Assembly: GCF_900091585.1 (NCBI RefSeq)
Contig: NZ_FMHT01000003.1
Span: 4,765,501 to 4,829,500, forward strand
Length of the DNA stretch: 64,000 nucleotides
Origin: Micromonospora nigra
Lineage (GTDB): Bacteria > Actinomycetota > Actinomycetes > Mycobacteriales > Micromonosporaceae
Direction of reading: 5' to 3'
The position numbers were made by a program, and so were the translations under genes. Shown here in pieces: positions 24,656-32,947 of this stretch. Position 1 is the first letter of the stretch. Each line of letters begins with the position of its first letter. The notes beneath the pieces were generated by a model, which did not search any database, was not told the DNA's origin, and saw nothing but the letters and a program-made list of their open reading frames with translations.

Positions 24656-24719
24656 CCCGACATGCTGCCACGACGCCTCCGACCCGACCGCACCGCAGAG
24701 CCGACCGCACCGCGAACAC

Positions 24720-24753
24720 GACGACACCGCCGACACGGGTCGGCGGTGTCGTC
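24720..24753 (-). terminator. 15-bp perfect hairpin
   Basis: Arms 24720-24734 and 24739-24753 (GACGACACCGCCGAC and its complement) with a 4-nt loop. Third hairpin met by transcription from the lipoprotein gene. Confidence 0.65.
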
Positions 24754-24766
24754 CGCACCGGGACGG

Positions 24767-24787
24767 CCCGGCCGGAGACCGGCCGGG
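24767..24787 (-). terminator. 9-bp perfect hairpin
   Basis: Arms CCCGGCCGG and CCGGCCGGG with a 3-nt loop AGA. Middle of the three hairpins. Confidence 0.5.
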
Positions 24788-24896
24788 ATCGGGCTGGGGG
24801 GACCTCGGTGGGCGCCTGCTGGCGTCGGCGCCGTCACCGCCCTCGACCGTCCCGGGGGCACCGGGACAGGTGGTGCGCGTCCGGCGGTTCGCGAGT

Positions 24897-24931
24897 CGCG
24901 ACGCCGGCCCGGTCGACGGGCCGGCGTCGCG
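24897..24931 (-). terminator. 15-bp perfect hairpin after the lipoprotein gene
   Basis: Arms 24897-24911 and 24917-24931 (CGCGACGCCGGCCCG and its complement), loop GTCGA. It begins about 95 nt past the lipoprotein stop and is the first of the three encountered. Confidence 0.7.
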
Positions 24932-25025
24932 GTCGGGACGCGTGGCGTTGCCGGTCCGCCAGCGTCCTGCTCGCTTCGGTGGCCGGCCGTGCCCTCCCGG
25001 CTGCGACCGACCACCGGGCCCGGGG

Positions 25026-25667
25026 TCAGTACGAGTAGTCGGAGTCCGAGTCCGAGTCGTTCTTCGACGGCGGTGCCACCGGCTTCGGGGTGCCGGTCGG
25101 CAGGCACTCCAGGTTCTTCCTGCCGTCCGGCTGGATCACGAACCAGGTGCCGCCGACGCCCTGGCCCTTCCACTGCCCCGGCTTCTTGTCACCGATGTAG
25201 CGGTACAGCGGCCACCCGTCGAGGGTGAGCTGGCGGGTGCCGTCCTCCCGGGTGATGGTGCCCACGAGATCGTCGGAGACGCCCTTGAGCTTCGGGTTGC
25301 CGTCGGTCAGCGACGGCGGCCAGATCTCCTCGCACTCGCCGGAGCAGTTCGACGCCGGGGGGTCGTTGGTGTCCTTGTCGAACCGGTACAGGATGAACCC
25401 GTCCTGGTCGAAGACCGCCCGGCCCATCCGGGGAACGCTCTTGCCGGTGAGGCTCTCGGTGAGTTCGACGTCGGCCGGCGGCGCGTCGTCGGCCTCCACC
25501 TCCGGCTCCGCCGTGGTCTCGGGTGTCGGTGCCACGGTCGGCTCGGCCGCGGCGACGGCGACCGGCTCGGCGGCGTCGGGGTTCGCCGCGTCGTAGCCCG
25601 CGGGAGCGCAGGCCGTGAGTGCGACCATCGCACTCACGGCGATGACGGTCCGCTTCATCTGTGCCAC
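25026..25667 (-). CDS. lipoprotein with secreted Y-x4-D repeats (COG4315-like)
   Basis: 213 residues. Signal with lipobox ALTAC, a long Ala/Pro/Glu linker, then two units of the secreted repeat family with the Y-x4-D motif: YRFDKD in FDQDGFILYRFDKDTND and YRYIGD in LTLDGWPLYRYIGDKKPGQ, plus a Cys pair (NCSGEC). It ends in an Asp/Ser tail. Family members are small exported proteins of unknown role. AGGAGG lies 4 nt before the GTG. It follows the sigma/anti-sigma operon but is split from it by a long hairpin, so it may be a target of that sigma factor; this is inference. Confidence 0.85.
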   Translation of the reverse strand: MAQMKRTVIAVSAMVALTACAPAGYDAANPDAAEPVAVAAAEPTVAPTPETTAEPEVEADDAPPADVELTESLTGKSVPRMGRAVFDQDGFILYRFDKDTNDPPASNCSGECEEIWPPSLTDGNPKLKGVSDDLVGTITREDGTRQLTLDGWPLYRYIGDKKPGQWKGQGVGGTWFVIQPDGRKNLECLPTGTPKPVAPPSKNDSDSDSDYSY

Positions 25668-25823
25668 GTGCCCTCCTCATTCTTGGCAGTTCACCGATTG
25701 ATACGGAAAGGAGGGCTGTCAAGGTTGAACGTGCGGAGGTGGTCAACTTCACTGAGGACCATTGAACCGGAACGGCGTTCCGCACGTACGCATGGAATGC
25801 TTTCTCCGCACGGAACGCGGATA

Positions 25824-25874
25824 CGACGACAGATCGGCACCGGTCATTGCGAAACCGGGGCCGACCTGTCGTCG
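25824..25874 (-). terminator. long hairpin after the anti-sigma gene
   Basis: 21-bp arms (25824-25844 with 25854-25874) with two mismatches and a 9-nt loop, beginning 5 nt past the anti-sigma stop. Confidence 0.75.
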
Positions 25875-25878
25875 AGGG

Positions 25879-26664
25879 TCAGGCGGGAATGGTCACCAAC
25901 GGGCTCGCCACCCCGTCACGGTCCACCGACTGCACCTGGAAGTGCCGGATGTCGTCCAGCGGTGTCGCCGTGGAGCCGGACAGCTGCAACGGCTGCGGGT
26001 TCTCCGTCGTGCCGTACCCCTGCTCGGGCACCAGCCAGGTGGAGACGATCTCGGTGGAACCGTTGGTCCGCACCACCACCAGCTGACACACCCGGGGCCC
26101 GGGCAACCGGGCCAGGTTGAAGTCCGCACGGGTGCCGAAGTCCTTGCTGACCAGCCAGAACGTCGCCTGCACGCCCGTGCTCGGGTCGGTGACGTTCTTC
26201 TTCTCGCCCTCCTGCTCGAAGGGGCCACCGACGTTCGGATCACCCGGGTCGCTGGACCGCACCACGGTCGGCTCACCCACCGACGCACCCGTGGACGGCT
26301 CGGCGACCACGGTCGGCGACCCGTCGCCACCGACCACGTTGGCGAACCCGATCCCCGTCACCGCACCGAACACCACCACGGCGGCGGCCGTCGCGAACAA
26401 CTGCCGGACCCGGTTACGCCGTCGGTGCGCCCGGACCGCCACCAGCGTCCGGTCCAGCAGCAGGGGATCCGTGCGCGTCTGCTCCATCGCCGCCATCGAC
26501 TCGCCGTCGATGTCCGACAGCAGCCCGACGACCGGCACCATCGTCTCCAGTTCGGCGGCACACGCCCAGCACGAAGCGAGGTGTTCCTCGAACCGTTCCG
26601 TGTCCTGCTCGTCCAGGACGCCGAGCGCGTATGCGGCGACGTCCATGTGGTCGACCCGGCTCAT
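25879..26664 (-). CDS. anti-sigma factor, RskA-like with zinc-binding ZAS domain
   Basis: 261 residues. N-terminal anti-sigma domain with the HxxxCxxC zinc motif (EEHLASCWAC), a membrane helix at about 95-115 (LFATAAAVVVFGAVTGIGFANVV), and an outside C-terminal domain. It should hold the ECF sigma factor at the membrane until an extracytoplasmic signal causes release. Its ATG overlaps the sigma gene stop (ATGA at 26661-26664), the usual coupling of sigma and anti-sigma. Confidence 0.92.
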   Translation of the reverse strand: MSRVDHMDVAAYALGVLDEQDTERFEEHLASCWACAAELETMVPVVGLLSDIDGESMAAMEQTRTDPLLLDRTLVAVRAHRRRNRVRQLFATAAAVVVFGAVTGIGFANVVGGDGSPTVVAEPSTGASVGEPTVVRSSDPGDPNVGGPFEQEGEKKNVTDPSTGVQATFWLVSKDFGTRADFNLARLPGPRVCQLVVVRTNGSTEIVSTWLVPEQGYGTTENPQPLQLSGSTATPLDDIRHFQVQSVDRDGVASPLVTIPA

Positions 26665-27221
26665 TCCGTCACCCCCCTTTCCTGCAGAGCTGTGCGCAGC
26701 GCGCGCAGCGCGTAGTAGACGCGGGACTTGGCCGTCCCGAGCGGCAGCCCCAGTTCCTCGGCCGCCTCCGGCACCGTCCTTCCCCGGAAGTACGTCGCCA
26801 CCAGGATCTCCCGGTGGGAATGACTCAGCGTACGCAGTGCGTCCGCCACCGTCATCGTGCGCAGCACCTTGTCGGTGCTGTCGGACTCCGGGAACAGGGT
26901 CAGGTCGCGGTCGTAGGTCTCCGCCGGCCGGGCCTGCTCGCTACGGTGCTCGTCGATCGCGATCCGCCGGGCCACCGTGACCAGCCACGGCCGCAGCGAA
27001 CCCTGGCCCTGCGCCCCCAGCCGGTGGGCGTTGCGCCAGGCCCGCAGCAGCGTCTCCTGGACGATGTCCTCGGCCCGCTGCCGGTCCCCGCCGGTCAGCC
27101 GCATGACGAACATCAGCAGCGGGCCGGCGTGTTCGGCGTAGAGCTGACGGACCAGTTGATCGGAGTGGGCGGCCTCGGTGGACGCCGCCTGATGGCGTCC
27201 GGGTGCCGGTCGAGGCGTCAC
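26661..27221 (-). CDS. ECF-family RNA polymerase sigma factor
   Basis: 186 residues from the GTG at 27221. Sigma region 2: LVRQLYAEHAGPLLMFVMRLTGGDRQRAEDIVQETLLRAWR. Region 4: LSHSHREILVATYFRGRTVPEAAEELGLPLGTAKSRVYYAL. The pairing with an RskA-like membrane anti-sigma suggests a SigK/SigL-type envelope response. CAGAAT stands 6 nt before the start codon, consistent with a leaderless message. The frame continues upstream to 27398, but without typical sigma residues. Confidence 0.94.
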   Translation of the reverse strand: MTPRPAPGRHQAASTEAAHSDQLVRQLYAEHAGPLLMFVMRLTGGDRQRAEDIVQETLLRAWRNAHRLGAQGQGSLRPWLVTVARRIAIDEHRSEQARPAETYDRDLTLFPESDSTDKVLRTMTVADALRTLSHSHREILVATYFRGRTVPEAAEELGLPLGTAKSRVYYALRALRTALQERGVTE

Positions 27222-27434
27222 CGGGCCATTCTGGCGAGCCGCCGTGCGGGAGTCGACCCCGCGGGCAGACGTGGTCGGCCGCGACTGGGAACGCGCGGAC
27301 ATCCAGTCCGGGCGGACCCTGTCGCCGTGCCAGCCGGCCGCCACCGCATGCATGCAGACCTCCGGGTGTCCGATCGAGCCCTGTCCCCCCAAGGGCATGG
27401 CCGCCCCTGGATACGCACGGGCGGCGCGAACGGA

Positions 27435-28292
27435 TCAACGGCGCACGGAAAAAGTCCCTGACGGCGGGGGAGGGGAGCCGGTGGCGTCCCCGTCGTGCAC
27501 CACGGGAGCGCCACCTTCGAAGCGGTCGAGTTCCGCCCCGGCCAGCACCCGACCGGGAAACCAGTCGCCGGCCGCCCGCCGGGTCAGCTCCGCCACCGGT
27601 GGCTCGCCCCGGCCCGCGACCAGCACCAGATTCCCGTGCCGGCGCCCGCGCAGCACCGCCGCGTCGGCGACCAGGCAGGCCCGGGGCAACACCCGGCGTA
27701 CGGTGGAGACCTGACCACGGGCGTGGCGCAGCGGCGGCCCGTCTGCCACGTTCGCCAGGTACCAGCCGGCCGGCCGCAGCACCCGCGCCACGTGCGTGGC
27801 GAACTCGACCGACGTCAGGTGGGCCGGGGTGCGACCACCGGAGAAGACGTCCGCGACCACCACGTCGACGCTGGCGTCCGGGGTGGACTCCAGCACCGCC
27901 CGCGCATCGGCCACCCGCACCTTCAACCGTGGGTCGGGCCGCCACGGCAGCTCCCGGCGCACCAGGTCGACCAGGGCGCCGTCCACCTCGCACACCCGCT
28001 GGGTGGAGCCCGGCCGGGTGGCCGCGACGTAACGGGGCAGGGTCAGCGCCCCGCCGCCCAGATGCAGCATCCGCAGCGGTACCCCGGCGGCAGCGACCAG
28101 GTCGACGGCGGCGGCGAACCGGCGCACGTACTCGAACTCCAGGTGGGTGGGGTCGTCGAGGTCCACGTGGGACTGCGGCACGCCGTCGAGCAGCAGCGTC
28201 CACGAGCCCGGCCGGTCAGGATCGGGCACCAGCTCCGCCACGCCGGTGTCGACCTGCGCGGTCACCCGGTCCGCGCCGCGCCGCCGCCCCAT
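27435..28292 (-). CDS. spermidine-synthase-like class I methyltransferase
   Basis: 285 residues. SAM-type fold: SHVDLDDPTHLEFEYVRRF at the start resembles spermidine synthases, then LRMLHLGGGALTLPRYVAATRPG (nucleotide loop) and VCEVDGALVDLVRRELP (acidic loop), VRVADARAVLES, and VVVADVFSGGRTP. No polyamine aminopropyltransferase signature was confirmed, so the substrate is open. Its ATG shares one base with the NurA-like stop (TGATG at 28292), making it the last gene of the herA-sbcD-sbcC-nurA operon. The link to DNA repair may be only positional. Confidence 0.8.
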   Translation of the reverse strand: MGRRRGADRVTAQVDTGVAELVPDPDRPGSWTLLLDGVPQSHVDLDDPTHLEFEYVRRFAAAVDLVAAAGVPLRMLHLGGGALTLPRYVAATRPGSTQRVCEVDGALVDLVRRELPWRPDPRLKVRVADARAVLESTPDASVDVVVADVFSGGRTPAHLTSVEFATHVARVLRPAGWYLANVADGPPLRHARGQVSTVRRVLPRACLVADAAVLRGRRHGNLVLVAGRGEPPVAELTRRAAGDWFPGRVLAGAELDRFEGGAPVVHDGDATGSPPPPSGTFSVRR

Positions 28293-29275
28293 CAGCCGCG
28301 GGACCGGGCGGCGGTGGCCAACGCCCGGTGCAGCAGCCGCACGTCGCCGAGCAGCGCCCGCAGCCGCCGCTCCAACCCGGCGATCGGCACGAGGTTCTGC
28401 GGGGCGCGCGGGTCCTTGTAGGGAGAGGAGGCGAACCTCGGCAACGTCACCTGCGACAGGTCGGCCAACGCCACCGCATCCTCCACCGGCAGCTCGGCGG
28501 AGCACTCCAGCCGGACGATGCCCGCCCAGGGCGCCCCGGCGGCCACCGGCAACCGCAGATACCACGACCAGCCGCCCCACGCCGTGCCCAGCCGGAACAC
28601 CGGCGACCGTTCACCGGCGGCGAGACCCGTCACCACGGCCGTCAGCCGCGCGTCCAGATACTGGCTGTGCTGGGTCTTGATGTAGCCGAGGGTGCGCGGC
28701 AACTGCCGCCGGTTGCGCAGCGGCCCGTCCACCACCAGCAGGTCGCCGTCGCAGCGGGCCGCGCCGGAGACCTCCACCTCCAACGCGGTCAGCGGTCCCT
28801 GCACGGCGGCGGGCAACTTCGCCAGCTCACCCGTGCCGCCCACCCGGTGCACCGGGTAGCGCACCGAACCGGCCACCACGTCCGCCGCCGACGGGCTCGC
28901 GGTGAACAGGCCCCGGCCCACCTTCGCGCCGGCCAGCCCCGCCGCGCCCCGCTCCAGGTCGCAGCGCACCACCCCGGCCGCGTACGAGGCGGCCAGCCCG
29001 GGGAACGAACCCCCGTCGTCCTCGGCCGTCCACACGCTGGCGTCGATCCGGCGTACCCCGTCGACCAGCAGCACCACGTCGGGGGCGCGGACGCCCGCCT
29101 TCGGCCCGACGGCCCGCCAGTCGACCGCGGGACACTCCACGTCGGCGTCGACCTGCGCACTGCTGGGTGCGGCCGGCCCGGCGGCGGACGCCTCGAACGA
29201 CGCCCCGTACGCCGGATCCCAGGCGTCGACGAAGAACCGCGCCGCGTCCTGCCCGCCGCCCGCCGGCCGGGTCAC
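28292..29275 (-). CDS. nurA: NurA-like 5'-3' nuclease
   Basis: 327 residues. I assign it to the NurA family from the acidic motif VVLLVDGVRRIDASVW near residue 67, the later LLVVDGPLRNRRQLPRTLGYIK motif with conserved Asp and Lys, and its place in an operon with HerA, SbcD and SbcC homologues. In archaea NurA works with HerA to resect DNA ends after Mre11-Rad50. The GTG start overlaps the sbcC stop (GTGA at 29272-29275) and no 59-bp element is present there. A structural comparison would settle the family. Confidence 0.75.
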   Translation of the reverse strand: MTRPAGGGQDAARFFVDAWDPAYGASFEASAAGPAAPSSAQVDADVECPAVDWRAVGPKAGVRAPDVVLLVDGVRRIDASVWTAEDDGGSFPGLAASYAAGVVRCDLERGAAGLAGAKVGRGLFTASPSAADVVAGSVRYPVHRVGGTGELAKLPAAVQGPLTALEVEVSGAARCDGDLLVVDGPLRNRRQLPRTLGYIKTQHSQYLDARLTAVVTGLAAGERSPVFRLGTAWGGWSWYLRLPVAAGAPWAGIVRLECSAELPVEDAVALADLSQVTLPRFASSPYKDPRAPQNLVPIAGLERRLRALLGDVRLLHRALATAARSRG

Positions 29276-31746
29276 CGGCCCGTCCGCTCGACGCGCGCCG
29301 ACCGGGCGTCCTTGTGCACCTCGAACCGCACCGGGATACGTTCGGCCAGCGCCGGCACGTGGGTGACCACGCCGACCATCCGGTCGCCCCGGGCCGCCAG
29401 GTTCTCCAGCGTGGCGGCCACCGTGTCGAGAGTGGCCACGTCCAGGGTGCCGAAGCCCTCGTCGAGCACGATGGACTCCAGGCTCGCCGCCGTGGTGGAC
29501 AGGCCCGCCAACTGTTCCGACAGCGCCAGGGCCAGCGCCAGCGACGCCTGGAACGTCTCGCCGCCGGACAGCGTGCGCACCCCCCGGCGCAGACCCGCGT
29601 CATGGTGGTCGACCACGAAGAACTCGCCCTTGTCGTGCACCAGGTCGTACTGTTCGCCCGACAGCTCCCGCAGGATCCGCGACGCGCCGTCGACCAGCAG
29701 GTCCAGCGCCTCCGCCAGCAGCCACCGCTCGAAGTTGTTGGCCCGCAGGTGCCCCGCCAGGGCCCGGGCGACCTGGGCGGCCCGCTCGTGCTCCGCGCGC
29801 TGCCCGCGCAGCCCCGCCGCCTGCTCACGACGCTGCTCCAGATGGCGCAGCTCCGCCTCGGCCCGCTCCCCGGCGACGGCGACGGCGCGAACCGGATCGT
29901 CGGGAGCCGGCAGGCCGGCCCCGGTGAACAGGGCCGCGACCCGCTCCCGCACGGCGGTGGCCGCCGCCTCGGCCTCGGCGACCGCGGCGGCGCGGCGGAC
30001 CCGGTCGGCGTGCCGGCGACCCGCCTCCGCCTCCGCCCAGCCGACCAGCGTCGCCCAGGCCGCCGCCACGTCCTCCCGGTCCGCCGCCGGCGGGCCGAAG
30101 CGGGCCAGGGTGTCGCGGGTGGCGTCGAAGCCGCGCCAGGTCGCCCGCAGCCGCTCCTGCGCGGCGTCGCGGGCGCTGCGGGCCCGGCGGGCCGCCTCCC
30201 GGCCGGCCCGCACCGCCGCCGCCGACTCCTCCAGGACCCGACGCAACCGGTCATGCTCGTCGAGGTCACGGCGCAGCGCCTCCGGGGCGGCGGCGTCGGC
30301 GAGCTGCGCGTCCAGTTCGGCCAGCCGGGCGTCCACCTGCTCCTGCCGGGTCCGGGCCCGCACCAGGACCCGTTCGAGGTCCCGCGCGGCGGCGTCACGT
30401 TCGCGCACCACCGCGTTCGCCGCCTCCACCGCCGCCCGCGCGGTGCGGCCCGCCGCCACGGCGGCGGCCACCTTCGAGTCGGCCGGCATCGCCGGCACCC
30501 GCGCCACGGGCTGCTCGCAGACCGGGCAGGGCTCACCGGCGGTCAGGTGCGTCCGCAACGCCACCGCCTGGTCGGCGGCCCTGGCCTCCTCGTGGACCTG
30601 GAAGGCCGCCGCCAGCTCCGTCTCCGCCGCCTCGGCCGCCGCCCGGGCCTGCGCCAGGGCCGCGACCGCCACGCCGTGTTCGGTCTGCGCCGTGTCGGCC
30701 GCCGCACGGACCGTGCCGGCCTCGGCGGCCAACCGTTCCCGATCGGAGTACGCGCGCAGCAACAGCCGTGCGGCGCTTTCGTCGCCGGCCGAGGCCAGCT
30801 CGCCGCGGAGCTTCTCCTCCCGCTCCTCGGCCGACACGACCGTGGCCGCCGCCTCGTCGGCCGCCTCCCGTGCCTCGGCCACCGCCCGGGCCACCTCGGC
30901 GACCCCCGCCGGGGCACGCACCCCGGCCAGCACCGCCAGGTCGGCGTCCAGGGCCTCCAGTGCGCCGGCGGCCTCCCGGGCGGCCGTGCGCGCCGCCTCC
31001 AGTTCCGGCTCGGCGGCCGTCACCGCCGCCGCCAGCCCGCGCAGCCGGTCGACCTGCCCGGCGGCCTCCGCCAACGCCGCGTCGTCGGCGTCGGCCAGCC
31101 CGGCGAGCACCTGGTCGACGGCCTCCAGCTTCGCCTCCGCCTGCGCGGCCCGCGCGGTCGCCCGCTTCTGCACCTCCTCGTAGACGCCCAGCCCGAGCAG
31201 GTTGACCAGGATCTGCTGCCGGGTGGCCGGCTTGGCGTGCAGGAAGTCGGCGAACTGCCCCTGCGGCAGCACCACGCAGCTGGTGAACTGCTCGTACGGC
31301 AGGCCCACGGCCGCCAGCACCGCGGCGTCCATCTCCGCCGGGGTGCCCGCGACCACCTCGCCCAGGTCGTCCGGGCTCAGCCCCGTGTCGAGCTTGGTCA
31401 CGTCGAACCCGGCCGGCATCAGTTGCAGGCCCGCGTTGGCGGTCTTGACGTTGCCCCGGGAGTCGCGGCGCACCACCCGGGTCGCCACGTACCGGTCCCC
31501 GGCCGACTCGAACACCAGCCGCACCCGGGCCTCCGTGGCCGACGGCGCGAGCGCATTGGACAGCCCCCGGGCCCCGCCCCAGCGGGGCACCGTGCCGTAG
31601 AGGGCGAAGCAGATCGCGTCCAGCACCGTCGACTTGCCCGAACCCGTCGGGCCGACCAGGGCGAAGAAGTCGGCGTCGGTGAAGTCGACCGTGGTCTCGT
31701 CGCGGAAGACGGTGAATCCCGCCATGTCCAGCCGCATCGGCCGCAT
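29272..31746 (-). CDS. sbcC: exonuclease subunit SbcC (Rad50-like ATPase)
   Basis: 824 residues, short for the family. Walker A GPTGSGKST (about 32-40) in FFALVGPTGSGKSTVLDAIC, the Q-loop region FTSCVVLPQGQFADFL, Ala/Glu/Arg-rich coiled coil, zinc hook CPVC at about residue 408, a second coil, signature LSGGETFQASLALALALSEQL and Walker B SIVLDEGFGTLD. Dimers joined at the hook hold the SbcD nuclease at DNA ends and hairpins. The start shares a base with the sbcD stop (TGATG at 31746). Confidence 0.95.
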   Translation of the reverse strand: MRPMRLDMAGFTVFRDETTVDFTDADFFALVGPTGSGKSTVLDAICFALYGTVPRWGGARGLSNALAPSATEARVRLVFESAGDRYVATRVVRRDSRGNVKTANAGLQLMPAGFDVTKLDTGLSPDDLGEVVAGTPAEMDAAVLAAVGLPYEQFTSCVVLPQGQFADFLHAKPATRQQILVNLLGLGVYEEVQKRATARAAQAEAKLEAVDQVLAGLADADDAALAEAAGQVDRLRGLAAAVTAAEPELEAARTAAREAAGALEALDADLAVLAGVRAPAGVAEVARAVAEAREAADEAAATVVSAEEREEKLRGELASAGDESAARLLLRAYSDRERLAAEAGTVRAAADTAQTEHGVAVAALAQARAAAEAAETELAAAFQVHEEARAADQAVALRTHLTAGEPCPVCEQPVARVPAMPADSKVAAAVAAGRTARAAVEAANAVVRERDAAARDLERVLVRARTRQEQVDARLAELDAQLADAAAPEALRRDLDEHDRLRRVLEESAAAVRAGREAARRARSARDAAQERLRATWRGFDATRDTLARFGPPAADREDVAAAWATLVGWAEAEAGRRHADRVRRAAAVAEAEAAATAVRERVAALFTGAGLPAPDDPVRAVAVAGERAEAELRHLEQRREQAAGLRGQRAEHERAAQVARALAGHLRANNFERWLLAEALDLLVDGASRILRELSGEQYDLVHDKGEFFVVDHHDAGLRRGVRTLSGGETFQASLALALALSEQLAGLSTTAASLESIVLDEGFGTLDVATLDTVAATLENLAARGDRMVGVVTHVPALAERIPVRFEVHKDARSARVERTGR

Positions 31747-32894
31747 CAGCGCTCGACCTCCTCGAACAGCTCGTCGAAGAGCTCCCGCACGCCGTCGTCG
31801 GCGTGGCCCCGGCTGCCCAGGTAGTCGGCGAACAGCTCCCGTGGCGAGCGGCCGGCCCGCTGCGCCACCCGGGTGCCGCTGCCCGGCGCGGGCACCAGCT
31901 CCGGGTCGATGCGGATCTCCAACGCCCCGGGGAGCAGCTCCTGCACCTCCTCACGCAGCCCGGCGCGGGGCTGCTCGCGCACGTACACCCGCAGCCAGCC
32001 CTCCGGTGGGGTGACCGCCGCGAGCTGGGCGAGGGTGCCCCGCACCGTGCGCAGCGCCGTCGCCGCCGTCACCGGCACCTCGCGCACCTGCGCCGCCGTC
32101 GTCGCCGTGACCTCCACCAGCGTCACCGACGGCACGTTCTCCTGCTCGCCGAAGTCGACCGCCAGCGGCGCCCCGCTGTAGCGGATCGGGCAGGGCCCCT
32201 GCACCCGCTGCGCCCGGTGCAGGTGGCCCAGTGCGACGTAGTGGGCGGTGCCCGGGAAGACCGTCGCCGGGACGGCGTACCCGAGCACGGTGTGCGCGTC
32301 CCGCTCGCCACCGCCGGTGCTCGCCCCGACCACGGTCAGGTGGGCGGTGACCAGGTGCACCCGGTCGGGCTCGTCGAACCCCTCGGTCAGCCGGGCGAGC
32401 ACCCGGCCGAGGTGGTCGGCGTACGTCTGGGTGGTCTCCGCGGCGGTCAGCTCGTACATCTCCACCGCGCGGACCGCGTACCGCTGGGACAGGAACGGCA
32501 GCGCGGCCAGCCGCCACCGTTCCCCGCCGGCCGTCGTGCCGTCGATCACGTGCTCGACCGGATCCTCCCGGACGCTGCCGCGCAGGGTGATCCCCGCCGC
32601 CTCGGCCCACGGGCGCAGCGCGTCGAGGGCCTGACCGTTGTCGTGGTTGCCGCCGATGGCGACCACGTCCGCGCCGGTGCGGCGCAGCGCCGTCAGCGCC
32701 CGGGTCACCAGCCGGGTCGCCTCCGGCGTCGGCGCGGCCGTGTCGTACAGGTCGCCGGCCACGACGACCAGGTCGGGCCGCTCGGCGCGGGCGACGTCGA
32801 TCACCCCGGCCAGCACCGCCTTGTGCTCGTCGGCCCGGGACCGGCCCTTGAGCACCTTGCCCACGTGCCAGTCGGACGTGTGCAGGATCTTCAC
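31746..32894 (-). CDS. sbcD: exonuclease subunit SbcD (Mre11-like)
   Basis: 382 residues. Phosphoesterase motifs in order: HTSDWHVGK, VVAGDLYDTAAP, IGGNHDNGQ, VTAHLTVVG and GHLHRAQ, which bind two manganese ions. Makes the SbcCD nuclease with the next gene. GTG start with AGGAGG about 10 nt upstream. It lies 53 bp after the HerA-like gene in the same operon. Confidence 0.96.
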   Translation of the reverse strand: MKILHTSDWHVGKVLKGRSRADEHKAVLAGVIDVARAERPDLVVVAGDLYDTAAPTPEATRLVTRALTALRRTGADVVAIGGNHDNGQALDALRPWAEAAGITLRGSVREDPVEHVIDGTTAGGERWRLAALPFLSQRYAVRAVEMYELTAAETTQTYADHLGRVLARLTEGFDEPDRVHLVTAHLTVVGASTGGGERDAHTVLGYAVPATVFPGTAHYVALGHLHRAQRVQGPCPIRYSGAPLAVDFGEQENVPSVTLVEVTATTAAQVREVPVTAATALRTVRGTLAQLAAVTPPEGWLRVYVREQPRAGLREEVQELLPGALEIRIDPELVPAPGSGTRVAQRAGRSPRELFADYLGSRGHADDGVRELFDELFEEVER

Positions 32895-32947
32895 GGTCGT
32901 CGTCCTCCTCGGGCCGCCGCGGGGCTGCTGAGCCCCACCAACGGCCC

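Larger units (their letters stand above)
24656..25025. other. gene-free 370 bp with three strong hairpins
   Basis: No coding signal. The segment carries three perfect inverted repeats (24720-24753, 24767-24787, 24897-24931), between the stop of the lipoprotein gene and the start of the glycosylase gene, both on the minus strand. Confidence 0.7.

Noticed and set aside
27203..31183. 1326-codon open frame on the plus strand
   Set aside because: It is antisense to the methyltransferase, nurA and sbcC genes, has Arg/Ala/Ser-rich shadow composition and no domain. High GC makes such frames common.
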